A stretch of DNA of 64,000 nt from a virus, in the IMG/VR virus record IMGVR_UViG_3300043446_004613, positions 124,001 through 188,000 of that record; one strand, given 5' to 3'. Shown here one piece after another: positions 23,904 to 31,999 of the stretch. Position numbers and translations under genes: made by a program. Below the pieces are notes generated by a model. It was not told where the DNA came from and did no database searches. It worked only from the letters and a program-made list of their open reading frames with translations. The stretch's first letter is position 1, and each line of letters begins with the position of its first letter.

Positions 23904-24212
23904 TCAGCCCTCATCCACAGCCACAAAACTGCGTTCAAGCAGTTCGAGAACATGGCTGGATAGGCCGACATCGTACAACGCGATTGACGCATCGTCGATT
24001 TCGATTGCGTCGATCATGCGCTCAACGGTGTTACTGTTGGCAAAAATCATGGAACATTCGGAAGCGCTCAGTTCGATGCCATCTTCTGCGACTGCCGCTT
24101 CATCGTTTGGATAAATCACGGCTTTTGACGTTTTAACCACGTCAACGTCGCTCTGGATGTGCTCAGAGCTAAGGTCTTCCAACAACTGTACAAGTGCGTT
24201 TGGTTTTTTCAT
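23904..24212 (-). CDS. small tagged acidic protein, 102 aa
   Basis: MKKPNALVQLLEDLSSEHIQ, with an L-L-E site at residue 12. The body is strongly acidic (YPNDEAAVAEDGIELSASEC) and ends LLERSFVAVDEG. ATG 24212 is chosen over an upstream in-frame GTG at 24239 because it places the tag at the very start. It is the clearest tagged gene on the minus strand. Function unknown. Confidence 0.5.
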   Translation of the reverse strand: MKKPNALVQLLEDLSSEHIQSDVDVVKTSKAVIYPNDEAAVAEDGIELSASECSMIFANSNTVERMIDAIEIDDASIALYDVGLSSHVLELLERSFVAVDEG

Positions 24213-24221
24213 TCTGCTAGA

Positions 24222-24228
24222 ATAGTTA
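24222..24228 (+). promoter_or_regulatory. ATAGTTA, variant of the GTAGTTA heptamer
   Basis: Four nt before GTG 24233; this exact 4-nt gap is shared with five perfect copies. Confidence 0.45.
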
Positions 24229-24232
24229 CGGT

Positions 24233-24787
24233 GTGACATTCAACGAGCGCAAAGAGTGGCAATACGACATGGCTCAGTACGGTCTGGCTGATACCCAAAC
24301 CGCGCTGAAGATACACGCGGAGTACATCAACAAGATGTCTCCCCGGCCATATCCCAAATTCTATGAGATCGACCGCCGCTCTGAGCGCTACGATGACCTT
24401 TGGCACGTACCGTTGGACGATAGAACCAAGTTTAGCCGGGTTATTGATGAACTTCCGGTCATCGTTCAAGCGGAGCGCCCGGACTGGCGTTTGACACGTG
24501 TCGGTATCGTACCGCAGCAAAAATACAAGGTCTGGATGTCCAATCTCGGCCTACAGGCTGCGAACTACTTTCCAACCCGTGGTGACATCATGTACTACAA
24601 TGGTTATCGGAACATGATCATCAATGTGGTGATTGAGCCGACATCCATGTGGATGCAGACCAATGTCTGGCTGGGCCTGCTGGTCGAAACAACCATTCCG
24701 GCGGACGGCGATGCGCGTCCGTTGGTCAGCCCGAACGAACCAGCGCCGTCAGAACGTATACAAACACGCCCGCTGCCTGAAGCATGA
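24233..24787 (+). CDS. probable neck/head-completion protein, 184 aa
   Basis: GTG start, MTFNERKEWQYDMAQYGLAD. The C-terminal half (NYFPTRGDIMYYNGYRNMII, then NVVIEPTSMWMQTNVWLGLL) has the GD-x-x-x-Y-x-G strand pattern of head-tail connector or neck proteins such as the gp14 group. Its place ahead of the tail terminator-like, sheath and tube genes follows the T4 gene order. The assignment is by pattern and position. Confidence 0.45.
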   Translation: MTFNERKEWQYDMAQYGLADTQTALKIHAEYINKMSPRPYPKFYEIDRRSERYDDLWHVPLDDRTKFSRVIDELPVIVQAERPDWRLTRVGIVPQQKYKVWMSNLGLQAANYFPTRGDIMYYNGYRNMIINVVIEPTSMWMQTNVWLGLLVETTIPADGDARPLVSPNEPAPSERIQTRPLPEA

Positions 24788-25131
24788 TAATGGACGCGCT
24801 AAAGCGGACTATCGACCAGTCGATTAAGACACGACTGGCGAACCCAGCGCAACGTAAACAGGTTGTAGACACCGTGCTGGCAGGATTTGAGCATCTGCGT
24901 AAAAATCCAGTGCCCGATTTGCCCGAGCGCACGCAAAAACTACGCCAGCGCGTTGAAAAGCTGGCGCAGGAAGTAGCGGTAGAGTTTTCCGGTGATAAGC
25001 TCGTAGTTAAGGTGGCCGGGGCGTCAGAGTCGTTGTTGGTAGAGCTTAGACGCGGCACAAACTGGTATGCGCCGTGGGAAGAGATTGACGTGATTGTTCT
25101 GGCTGCGATATTAAAAGACCCAAGCAAGTAG
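24784..25131 (+). CDS. hypothetical protein, 115 aa
   Basis: MIMDALKRTIDQSIKTRLAN and on; the first 65 residues are helical and basic, and the rest holds beta strands (DKLVVKVAGASESLLVELRR) and YAPWEEIDVIVLAAIL. It overlaps the previous gene by 4 nt. ATG 24790 is an equally good start. It lies in the neck/tail operon, so a minor assembly role is plausible. Confidence 0.5.
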   Translation: MIMDALKRTIDQSIKTRLANPAQRKQVVDTVLAGFEHLRKNPVPDLPERTQKLRQRVEKLAQEVAVEFSGDKLVVKVAGASESLLVELRRGTNWYAPWEEIDVIVLAAILKDPSK

Positions 25132-25134
25132 TTA
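25128..25134 (+). promoter_or_regulatory. GTAGTTA heptamer
   Basis: Six nt before ATG 25141, overlapping the TAG stop of the previous gene. Confidence 0.5.
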
Positions 25135-25140
25135 AGTCAA

Positions 25141-25404
25141 ATGAAAGACCTCAAAAAGATCATTTCGGAATCCGTCGTGAACGGCGGCAAGAACTATGTG
25201 AGCGAAGCCGTGAACCAGATTCTCGGCGAAGACGTCTCTAGCGGCCAAACGGTCGCAGTTGTTGACGATCCGATCAGCGGTATGACCGGTGCCAAAGGCA
25301 AGGTCAAATCCATCAGCGACTCCAATCCCGGATTCGCGGACGTGGAGCTTGAAAACGGCACCACGGTGAAGATGCAGACTTCGCTGCTCGTTCCCGTCAA
25401 GTAA
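25141..25404 (+). CDS. tagged KOW/SH3-like protein, 87 aa
   Basis: MKDLKKIISESVVNGGKNYV, with an I-S-E site at residue 10 and an L-G-E site at residue 30 (QILGED). Residues about 35-87 form a small beta-barrel of the KOW/SH3 type (TVAVVDDPISGMTGAKGKVK, then VELENGTTVKMQTSLLVPV). Cutting at LGE would release exactly the barrel. It ends in a strong terminator, so it is probably made in quantity. The role is unknown. Confidence 0.55.
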   Translation: MKDLKKIISESVVNGGKNYVSEAVNQILGEDVSSGQTVAVVDDPISGMTGAKGKVKSISDSNPGFADVELENGTTVKMQTSLLVPVK

Positions 25405-25422
25405 CACCGTGAGTTATTTTGC

Positions 25423-25467
25423 CAGCGAGCACGGCGGCTAAAAAGGCTGCCGTGCTCGCTGTTTCTT
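25423..25467 (+). terminator. Rho-independent terminator
   Basis: A 13-bp stem CAGCGAGCACGGC / GCCGTGCTCGCTG with an A-rich loop, followed by GTTTCTTT. It begins 18 nt after the stop of the KOW-like gene. Confidence 0.85.
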
Positions 25468-25476
25468 TACAGACCC

Positions 25477-25483
25477 GTAATTA
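25477..25483 (+). promoter_or_regulatory. GTAATTA, variant of the GTAGTTA heptamer
   Basis: Five nt before GTG 25489 and directly after the terminator, which is where a new promoter would be expected. Confidence 0.45.
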
Positions 25484-25488
25484 AGTGT

Positions 25489-26562
25489 GTGAACGTACCG
25501 AATTGGAAAGGTAACACGCTGAACACGCAGGCCGGTGCCTTGGCTGGCACCAGTATGCGTTATCATGAACTGGCGCTCCAACAGTGGCTGAACACAGTGT
25601 TCAAACTGCGCTGGGGCGTGCCGGTGCCTGTTGTATTCTCTACACCGATGGACGCGTTCAGCGCGTTCAACAAGCTCTGGGCCGAAAACGACAACGTGTT
25701 CAAATACCTGTTGGACGTAAAAGACGAGGAAGGCCGACCGGTGTATCAGCCGTATCCACAGCCGGTGCGCTACCCGATCATAAGTGTATACAGAAAAGGC
25801 TGGAAGCTGCGTCAGTCGCATAACTTCTCGATTCACCGGATGCGCTACATCAACTGGCCCACGGTCAGCAGCACCGGCTCAAGTGTATACGGGCGACCCG
25901 ATCAAGGTGATAACCTTACCCAGTGCAACATGGGTCACGTGACAACGAGCCGTTTTCCGATGGCTTTCGATTACCGTTTCCAGATCGATCATTTTTGTAA
26001 CCGCCCGGATACGCAGGCATTTTATATTTCGCAGCTGTTCCGCGAATTTTGGCGTACAGGAGGCCCGACGATGCAGACATGGATCGTCGTGAATTATCCC
26101 GGTTTAGGCTCAAAGCTTGTTCGACTTTATGTCGACGGTGAAATCCAGAACATGACGCCGGAAGAACCGGAAGATGGCAAGAGCGTTGAATTTCGCACCA
26201 GTTTCACCGTCGTGCTGGAAGGTTACGATATTGACCTCGATTATCAGATTTATCCGACGCTATGGAAACTGGTGCTGCGCAGCGGAAGCGTTGATCCGGC
26301 GGCACTGACTGACGCGTTTAACGCACTAACCATAGACATGCGCGAACAGCCGGATAATAGCGTCGTAAACTATCGCAGCAAGATGGGTGCGATGCCACCT
26401 GAAGGCGATTGCCCGCAAAAACTGCGTGACGCTCGCTTGGAGCGCGAGCAGGTACAGGTTACCGTGCTTGAAGCATTACAGGTTACAACGCAAGGGCCTT
26501 CCGGTTATCCGCCAGCAGCCGGAGTTACCGCTTTCGGTACTGCTTCACTAGCTTCAGTGTAA
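25489..26562 (+). CDS. probable tail terminator/completion protein (gp15- or gp3-like), 357 aa
   Basis: MNVPNWKGNTLNTQAGALAG, GTG start. Residues 75-125 (PVRYPIISVYRKGWKLRQSH) and 155-185 (RFPMAFDYRFQIDHFCNRPD, then TQAFYISQLFREFW) resemble the strand-helix core of tail terminator proteins. It stands directly before the sheath gene, as gp15 does not far from gp18 in T4. The C-terminal 60 residues look disordered. The precise T4 counterpart is uncertain. Confidence 0.45.
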   Translation: MNVPNWKGNTLNTQAGALAGTSMRYHELALQQWLNTVFKLRWGVPVPVVFSTPMDAFSAFNKLWAENDNVFKYLLDVKDEEGRPVYQPYPQPVRYPIISVYRKGWKLRQSHNFSIHRMRYINWPTVSSTGSSVYGRPDQGDNLTQCNMGHVTTSRFPMAFDYRFQIDHFCNRPDTQAFYISQLFREFWRTGGPTMQTWIVVNYPGLGSKLVRLYVDGEIQNMTPEEPEDGKSVEFRTSFTVVLEGYDIDLDYQIYPTLWKLVLRSGSVDPAALTDAFNALTIDMREQPDNSVVNYRSKMGAMPPEGDCPQKLRDARLEREQVQVTVLEALQVTTQGPSGYPPAAGVTAFGTASLASV

Positions 26563-26609
26563 ACACCCGCGAGTACGTGGCGTTGCGTTAAGTGCGCTGA
26601 ATGATACTG

Positions 26610-26616
26610 GTAGTTA
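26610..26616 (+). promoter_or_regulatory. GTAGTTA heptamer, first of a tandem pair
   Basis: In the 108-nt gap before the sheath gene, 39 nt upstream of a second copy. A short GTG frame follows it, but that stops after 7 codons. Confidence 0.5.
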
Positions 26617-26648
26617 AAAGTGTGAGCGCGGTTTTAATAGATTAGCGC

Positions 26649-26655
26649 GTAGTTA
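26649..26655 (+). promoter_or_regulatory. GTAGTTA heptamer, second of a tandem pair
   Basis: Fifteen nt before the sheath ATG. Doubling of the motif before one of the most abundant virion proteins fits a promoter better than a translation signal. Confidence 0.55.
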
Positions 26656-26670
26656 AGACAGCAAAAGATT

Positions 26671-28968
26671 ATGACGATTACACCAAAAACCTTTCCGGGG
26701 GTTTACACGACTATTGTCGACAAATCCTTTTTTACTCCGGCGACCAGCCGCTTCAAACCCGGTTTGCTCGGTGTCGCCTCAAAAGGGCCGTTTGACGTGC
26801 CAACCCCGGTGCAGTCACTCAAGGACTTTGTCAACGCGTTTGGCCGTCCGATCACGACGACCTACTCGACGGACGCGACCAGCCGCATCACGACCCCAGA
26901 CGGTAACGGCTACTTTCTCGCTGACGCCGTGGACGCGATCACGGATTACACCGACGCGATCACGATCGTGCGCATCGGTAACCGCTACACGGAACTTCAA
27001 CCTTCCGACGCAATTTCCGGTGCAAACAACTACACGGTGTACAGCCCGTCAAACGCACCTCGGATTCAGCAGCTGATCGTGGATAACGACGGCCCGGTAT
27101 ATCTGCGTCTTACGCAGCCCGGCCTCCACTCGACAGTCAATGTTCTGGCTATCTCAGCCACAGGTACAACCATTGCGCTTGACCCGAGCAGCGACGGTAT
27201 GGCTGACGCCTACGGCCCCAATGCGACGATCTCGTACAGTCTTACGGACAAGGCAGCCAATAAAGCGGAAGGCGTTCTCTACGCTTACACCTACGGCACC
27301 GATGCAACTGACTATGCAGACGCGCTATTCACGTCTGTCGGTTCCATCTCTGGCAACAAGAATCAGTTCCAGTTCTACTGCGCATCTGATGCGGACAACA
27401 TTGCTGTCGGTGATGTTTTCAAGATCAAGGAAACGAACAAAGACACGTCGTACGAAGTGCGTGTTCGCGGTTTGCTCATTGACTACCTGAACAACAACGC
27501 TGGTACGGTCTATCTTGAAAAGACGGACATGCCGCAGATCGGCTATCAAGCGCTGCCGTTGCAAGACAACTACTCCAATGCCCAGCTGTACAAGCCCACC
27601 GGCAAGCTTCCGGCTCTTCGCCTCAAGGCGACCACGGAAGGCACATGGGCCAACGGCGCAAATTCCTCGCAAGGTCTTTACCTGCGCGTACGCCCCGGTT
27701 CTGACGGCGGTACCAAGAAGCTTGAAGTCTACTGGGATTCAGCGCTTGTTGAAACCCACGACAATATCACAGACGATCCGGCTGATACCGTCAATTTCTG
27801 GGAAGCCCGCTTGGCCAAAGGCAAGAGCCAGTTCGTTTACCTCGACGAAGATGCAGGCGTTACCGACTTGATTACCGGAGATTGGACTTGCGCCAACACG
27901 GTTCATCCGTGGGATGCCCGTTTCTTCGGCACTACCGCAACTCCCGGCCTGCCGGTTCCGATGCCGCTCGGTGCAACCAACGCCGGTATCTTGAACGTCG
28001 CAGTGAATACCATCGAAGACACTGGCGGTCAGTTTATCAATGGTTACAACGGCGAAAATCCGAACGATTCCGACTGGATTGGTACGCTCGACCCGACGAC
28101 AGACACCATGACCGGTATCCGTGCTTTTGAAGACACCGACACGGTTGAAATCAACTATCTCGCCGCGCCGATGGACAACATCAGCTTTGCGGTGATGGAA
28201 CAGATGGGCCGTACCTGCGCCAAGGTCAATGCGATGGCCGTTTGCGACGTGCCTGCTCAGTACAACGCTCGCGAAGCGATTGACTGGCACAATGGCAAGC
28301 TGCCGACTCAGGACGGTACCCGGATCGACAACCGCAACGTTGCGGTCTATTGGAATTGGTTCATGCGCACCAATAGCTGGGCTGAAACAAAGTTTGTGCC
28401 TCCGACGGTTGGATTGCTGGCACGTACCGGCTACACCTTCAACGCGGACAAGCCGTGGTATGCTGTCGCTGGCGAAACTCGCGGCTATCTCCAGATGGCT
28501 GAAAAGGTCGCGTTTGACCGCGTGTCTGATGACACCAAGCAGGCGATGTACGGTAACGGCAACAGCATTAACCCGATCCTCAAGATCAAGGGCAACCACT
28601 ACCTGTACGGTGAACGCACAATGCAACGTGCCGAAAGCAAGCTTACGGCAGTTCATAACGTTGTTCTCGTGAACTGGGTTGTAACCGGTATGGCGAACGT
28701 CGCCCGCCGCTTCGTGTTTGATCCGAACGACGCTGAATTGCTGATCCAGCTGAAGCTGGCGTTCACCGAGTTCCTTGACCGCATCGCTAACGATCGCGGC
28801 ATCGAACAGTACAATCTGGTCATGGATGATCGGAATAACACGGCTGAGACTCGCAATAACCGCGAAGTTTTAGTCGACTTGGAGATTATTCCGACCGACG
28901 TGGCGGAACGTATCTACATCAACGCGACTGTTCGCGAAAGCGGCGCAGTCCTGAACCGTTTAGTCTAA
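26671..28968 (+). CDS. tail sheath protein (gp18-like)
   Basis: 765 aa. The N-terminus TPKTFPGVYTTIVDKSFFTP and GLLGVASKGPFDVPTPVQSL is the standard sheath opening. The C-terminal domain (RRFVFDPNDAELLIQLKLAF to EIIPTDVAERIYINATVRES) is the conserved handshake region that links sheath subunits. Middle residues form the variable outer domains. It contracts around the tube during injection. The tube gene follows after 4 nt. Confidence 0.9.
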   Translation: MTITPKTFPGVYTTIVDKSFFTPATSRFKPGLLGVASKGPFDVPTPVQSLKDFVNAFGRPITTTYSTDATSRITTPDGNGYFLADAVDAITDYTDAITIVRIGNRYTELQPSDAISGANNYTVYSPSNAPRIQQLIVDNDGPVYLRLTQPGLHSTVNVLAISATGTTIALDPSSDGMADAYGPNATISYSLTDKAANKAEGVLYAYTYGTDATDYADALFTSVGSISGNKNQFQFYCASDADNIAVGDVFKIKETNKDTSYEVRVRGLLIDYLNNNAGTVYLEKTDMPQIGYQALPLQDNYSNAQLYKPTGKLPALRLKATTEGTWANGANSSQGLYLRVRPGSDGGTKKLEVYWDSALVETHDNITDDPADTVNFWEARLAKGKSQFVYLDEDAGVTDLITGDWTCANTVHPWDARFFGTTATPGLPVPMPLGATNAGILNVAVNTIEDTGGQFINGYNGENPNDSDWIGTLDPTTDTMTGIRAFEDTDTVEINYLAAPMDNISFAVMEQMGRTCAKVNAMAVCDVPAQYNAREAIDWHNGKLPTQDGTRIDNRNVAVYWNWFMRTNSWAETKFVPPTVGLLARTGYTFNADKPWYAVAGETRGYLQMAEKVAFDRVSDDTKQAMYGNGNSINPILKIKGNHYLYGERTMQRAESKLTAVHNVVLVNWVVTGMANVARRFVFDPNDAELLIQLKLAFTEFLDRIANDRGIEQYNLVMDDRNNTAETRNNREVLVDLEIIPTDVAERIYINATVRESGAVLNRLV

Positions 28969-28972
28969 TCTT

Positions 28973-29614
28973 ATGTCAAAGATGAACTTCAACAATACGT
29001 TCGGCGCTATTTCAGACGCCAACGCTATTGACCTGCAACGCAGCGACCTGTGGAAAGTGGACATTGTCTTGCCACAGGTGCTGAACGCGAACTGGAACGA
29101 CAACGTGCAGTTCTTGCTCGAAAAGTTTCCGTTCCCGACCCGCGAACGCGAAATGATCGAGGTCAAGTACATGCAGCAGACCAACTTCATTATCGGGAAG
29201 GACACTCCGACAAACGCCATCGAAATTCCCGTCCGCTACGCTTTCGGTGTCAAAGTCGTCGAAGCGCTCGAAAAATGGAATTGGCTCGTTGCCAACCCGA
29301 TCACAGGTGGTATCGGTCTGACCTCGCAATGCAAAGCCAAAGGCAGCATGCGCTGGGTTGTACCGAACATGCAGAACCAAGTGAACGCCCTGAGCAACAA
29401 CGTTGCTGCCGGGGAGAACACGATGGACGACGGCTTGGTTTACAACCTTGAGGGCTGCATCATCAAAGGACTCAAATACTCAGATGCTGACATGACGCAG
29501 AGCGGTTATGTGAACATCATGTTCAATCTCCAGATCGATCGCTACTATCCGGCTGGCAAGTCTCGCAACGGCGCTCTGGATGACACAATCGTCAATCCTG
29601 TTGTTGCGCGGTGA
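28973..29614 (+). CDS. tail tube protein (gp19-like)
   Basis: 213 aa. SDLWKVDIVLPQVLNANW at the start and the beta-rich core (FIIGKDTPTNAIEIPVRYAF, then GCIIKGLKYSDADMTQSGYV) fit the gp19 tube fold. It directly follows the sheath, as in T4. It stacks as hexameric rings to form the inner channel. It overlaps the next gene by 4 nt (GTGA). Confidence 0.85.
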   Translation: MSKMNFNNTFGAISDANAIDLQRSDLWKVDIVLPQVLNANWNDNVQFLLEKFPFPTREREMIEVKYMQQTNFIIGKDTPTNAIEIPVRYAFGVKVVEALEKWNWLVANPITGGIGLTSQCKAKGSMRWVVPNMQNQVNALSNNVAAGENTMDDGLVYNLEGCIIKGLKYSDADMTQSGYVNIMFNLQIDRYYPAGKSRNGALDDTIVNPVVAR

Positions 29615-30012
29615 AAATTGACGTATACAGCGAAGCGGTACTTCGGGTGCTCCCCGAAGTACCTGATCTCCCTCTGGAGGCACCGCCTGCGGAGGGCTTC
29701 GATCTTGTCGATGTCTGCATCTGTCCGGCCTGCGGCGGCCAAGACGCCGCTGTGAAGAAAGTGGAGGATGCGGAAGTTGCTAAATGCCCACAGTGCCAGT
29801 GTGAATTCTCGCCACGCTTGGAAGCTGTATCGGCGCAAGTCATTCGCCGTATTGGTGAGCACCGTGCCCGGCGCATGAGCCGCTTCCTTGAGTCATTGCC
29901 GTTGAATCCACCGCCGGGTGTAAATCCAAAAGATTACTCACTTTTCCGTAAAATCGTCGATACTGAGCCTTTGGCTGTTGAAAACCCTGAATCCGAACTT
30001 GAAAATGAATAA
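29611..30012 (+). CDS. zinc-ribbon protein, 133 aa
   Basis: GTG start; MKIDVYSEAVLRVLPEVPDL, then two Cys pairs (ICPACGGQ near residue 38 and KCPQCQCEF near residue 58) that form a zinc ribbon. The C-terminal part is a basic helix (AQVIRRIGEHRARRMSRFLE) and an acidic tail. The position after the tube suggests a helper of tail assembly, or a DNA-binding protein read from the same message. Family unknown. Confidence 0.5.
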   Translation: MKIDVYSEAVLRVLPEVPDLPLEAPPAEGFDLVDVCICPACGGQDAAVKKVEDAEVAKCPQCQCEFSPRLEAVSAQVIRRIGEHRARRMSRFLESLPLNPPPGVNPKDYSLFRKIVDTEPLAVENPESELENE

Positions 30013-30781
30013 ACTTATCGAAGCTGCTGTTGTTGAACCGCAGTACAGCAAAACAGAGCGTGAATTTGATCCTCGTCATCTCATGAGCAAGCTAGATGCT
30101 ATACATCGCCGCTTTGTAGATGAGCGCGTAGCTGGCTTTACGACTCCTGAAGGTGTCACTCACCCACCCTGTTCACGTGAAGAGGCTGAAGCTCGTTGGG
30201 CTAAAGCGGAGCAGGCCTTTATGAACGCGCTTTCAGGAAACGTTGCACCTGAGCACCGTGAAAACAGTAAAAGTTTGCAGCATAAGCTGGGACTTACCCG
30301 GCCTAAGTTAACAGGCGCGATTTACCGCGATGATCCAACCGTTCCAGACACGGAACCAGAAACTGACTGGGAAAGCTACGAAAAATCGTGGCATAAGCAG
30401 GAAAGTAACGTGAGCGCTGTCGTGCGTACGCTTGTAACCGAAGCGATCGATATGCCTACGCCCGAGTGGGAAATAGATAAACATTTTTTTGATCAGGCAC
30501 TGCACAGTATCCGCAGCCGCTTTGTAGATGAGCGCGTATCTGGTTTTATGACGCCTGACGGTGTCAAACATCCGCCGGTTTCGCGTGAAGAGGCGGAAGC
30601 TCGTTGGGCTAAAGCAGAGAATGTTTTCAAAAAAGCGCTTATGAATCCATCGCCAAAAGCGGCGAAAAGCTTGAAACTTGGACGTAAACTCAGCCCGTAC
30701 GAGCGCGGCATGCGCGATGAGCCTTCGCTACGTCGCGGCGAGTCAAAATCCAGTTCTATCGTGCGGAAGATGATTTCTTGA
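30005..30781 (+). CDS. tagged protein with a tandem duplicated domain, 258 aa
   Basis: ATG 30005 gives MNKLIEAAVVEPQ, with an L-I-E site at residue 6. Residues 30-77 and 166-213 are two copies of one domain (each with RFVDERV(A/S)GF, then THPP or KHPP, SREEAEARWAKAE). The end, SSSIVRKMIS, is like the C-terminal tags of other genes, so this protein may carry tags at both ends. The frame is open upstream to a TTG at 29978, but ATG 30005 overlaps the previous stop in the usual way. Function unknown. Confidence 0.6.
   Translation: MNKLIEAAVVEPQYSKTEREFDPRHLMSKLDAIHRRFVDERVAGFTTPEGVTHPPCSREEAEARWAKAEQAFMNALSGNVAPEHRENSKSLQHKLGLTRPKLTGAIYRDDPTVPDTEPETDWESYEKSWHKQESNVSAVVRTLVTEAIDMPTPEWEIDKHFFDQALHSIRSRFVDERVSGFMTPDGVKHPPVSREEAEARWAKAENVFKKALMNPSPKAAKSLKLGRKLSPYERGMRDEPSLRRGESKSSSIVRKMIS
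30092..30235 (+). repeat. duplicated protein domain, copy 1
   Basis: Codes for residues 30-77; the DNA around the RFVDER and SREEAEARWAKAE codons is also closely similar to copy 2, so the duplication is fairly recent. Confidence 0.8.
30500..30643 (+). repeat. duplicated protein domain, copy 2
   Basis: Codes for residues 166-213 of the same protein, in the same frame, 408 nt after copy 1. Confidence 0.8.
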
Positions 30782-30783
30782 AC

Positions 30784-31320
30784 ATGAAGCGTCCTGAAGG
30801 ATTACTAACCATCAGCGGCATCAAGGATGCCGAAGGTAAACCGCTGTCTACACAGCAAGCGGTTGACTATGGTTGGATCACGCCTTCTGCCGGAAACTTT
30901 GCTGGCTGGGGTCTTGCACGCCACGAAGTGCCTTTGGGTAAAAACCTCTTTGTGGATCAAGGGCGTCAACTCGTCGCCTACGCTTTTGGTTTCCGCAGCC
31001 CTATCTCTGACTACACGGTTCAGAAGTTTGGAGTTGGCACTGGAACTACACCGGCCAAAGTTACCGATGTTGCCCTTCAAGCGCCGATCACGCTAAGCAA
31101 TAGCTCTACGCTCAAAAACATCGATTCCGTCGATTTCCTAGCACCATTTGTTGTGCGGGTGTCTTTCACGCTAGGAAACGACGACGCCAACGGTTACATC
31201 ATCAGCGAGATGGGCCTGTTCAGCGGCGGCAGTGCGCTGATTGCGCGTAAAGTCCGCAGCGTAAGCATCAACAAAACTTCCGACTACTCTCCGACATTGA
31301 CGTGGCGCATCCGGTTCTAA
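30784..31320 (+). CDS. probable tail-associated protein, 178 aa
   Basis: MKRPEGLLTISGIKDAEGKP at the start. The second half (TVQKFGVGTGTTPAKVTDVA, then GYIISEMGLFSGGSALIARK and TSDYSPTLTWRIRF) follows a pattern I know from many unnamed phage tail proteins. ATG 30784 lies 2 nt after the previous stop. It probably belongs to the fibre or baseplate periphery. Confidence 0.5.
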   Translation: MKRPEGLLTISGIKDAEGKPLSTQQAVDYGWITPSAGNFAGWGLARHEVPLGKNLFVDQGRQLVAYAFGFRSPISDYTVQKFGVGTGTTPAKVTDVALQAPITLSNSSTLKNIDSVDFLAPFVVRVSFTLGNDDANGYIISEMGLFSGGSALIARKVRSVSINKTSDYSPTLTWRIRF

Positions 31321-31324
31321 TTCG

Positions 31325-31331
31325 GTTCTTA
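31325..31331 (+). promoter_or_regulatory. GTTCTTA heptamer (second motif class)
   Basis: Five nt before ATG 31337. This heptamer differs from GTAGTTA in two bases and occurs mainly before non-structural genes, on both strands. Confidence 0.5.
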
Positions 31332-31336
31332 CCGGC

Positions 31337-31999
31337 ATGGAACACTCGCTATTAACGGTACCTCAGTTTGCACAGCATGTGCAGGACGCTATAGACAAAG
31401 CCTCTAAAAATGAGCATCGGCTCGACGATGAAACGCTGGCCGTAAAAGGATTCAGCACCGCGCACATGCGGAAGTTATACAACAACCTGTGCGCATATCC
31501 GGGCATGACTTACCTTGAAATAGGGCTTTGGTGTGGCGCGTCTTTCACAGCGGCGTGCTGTAATAACAAGCAACTTACCGCTTACGGAATCGAAAACTTT
31601 GATCAGAGTTTCGGCCTCGACAGTGTTCGCTACGAGTTGACTGTCAACCTCAACAACTTAAAGGCCAAGGCGGGTGATATAACAACACTGTTTACAGACT
31701 GCTGGCAGTGCGGCCCGGAACAGATCAAGCAACCTGTCGACTACTTTTTCTACGACGGTCATCACGACACACAGTGGCAGCTTAAAGCGCTGCCTCATTT
31801 CTTGCCCTGCATGTCGAACGTGTTTTTGTACGGTGTCGACGACTATAACTGGCCTGCTGTCCGCAAAGGCACAGAAGAAGCTTTCAGCAACCTTGCCGAC
31901 AAAATTGTAACAGAGCGCTCATGGGTGTGGGAAACACCCGGAAATGACGATCCAACGTTCCATAACGGTTTGGCGCTTTTTCTGTGCCGTAAGGTATGA
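31337..31999 (+). CDS. SAM-dependent methyltransferase-like protein, 220 aa
   Basis: MTYLEIGLWCGASFTAACCN is the SAM-binding motif I region; FFYDGHHDTQWQLKALPHFL and YGVDDYNWPAVRKGTEEAF are the later class I strands as seen in the Methyltransf_24 group. These enzymes often modify sugars or lipids. It begins a three-gene run with a glycosyltransferase and a second methyltransferase, each overlapping by 4 nt, so they likely work on one substrate. Confidence 0.65.
   Translation: MEHSLLTVPQFAQHVQDAIDKASKNEHRLDDETLAVKGFSTAHMRKLYNNLCAYPGMTYLEIGLWCGASFTAACCNNKQLTAYGIENFDQSFGLDSVRYELTVNLNNLKAKAGDITTLFTDCWQCGPEQIKQPVDYFFYDGHHDTQWQLKALPHFLPCMSNVFLYGVDDYNWPAVRKGTEEAFSNLADKIVTERSWVWETPGNDDPTFHNGLALFLCRKV

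Noticed and set aside
27739-28656. A 305-codon minus-strand frame inside the sheath gene
   Set aside because: Antisense shadow; the sheath reading has clear family motifs through this stretch.
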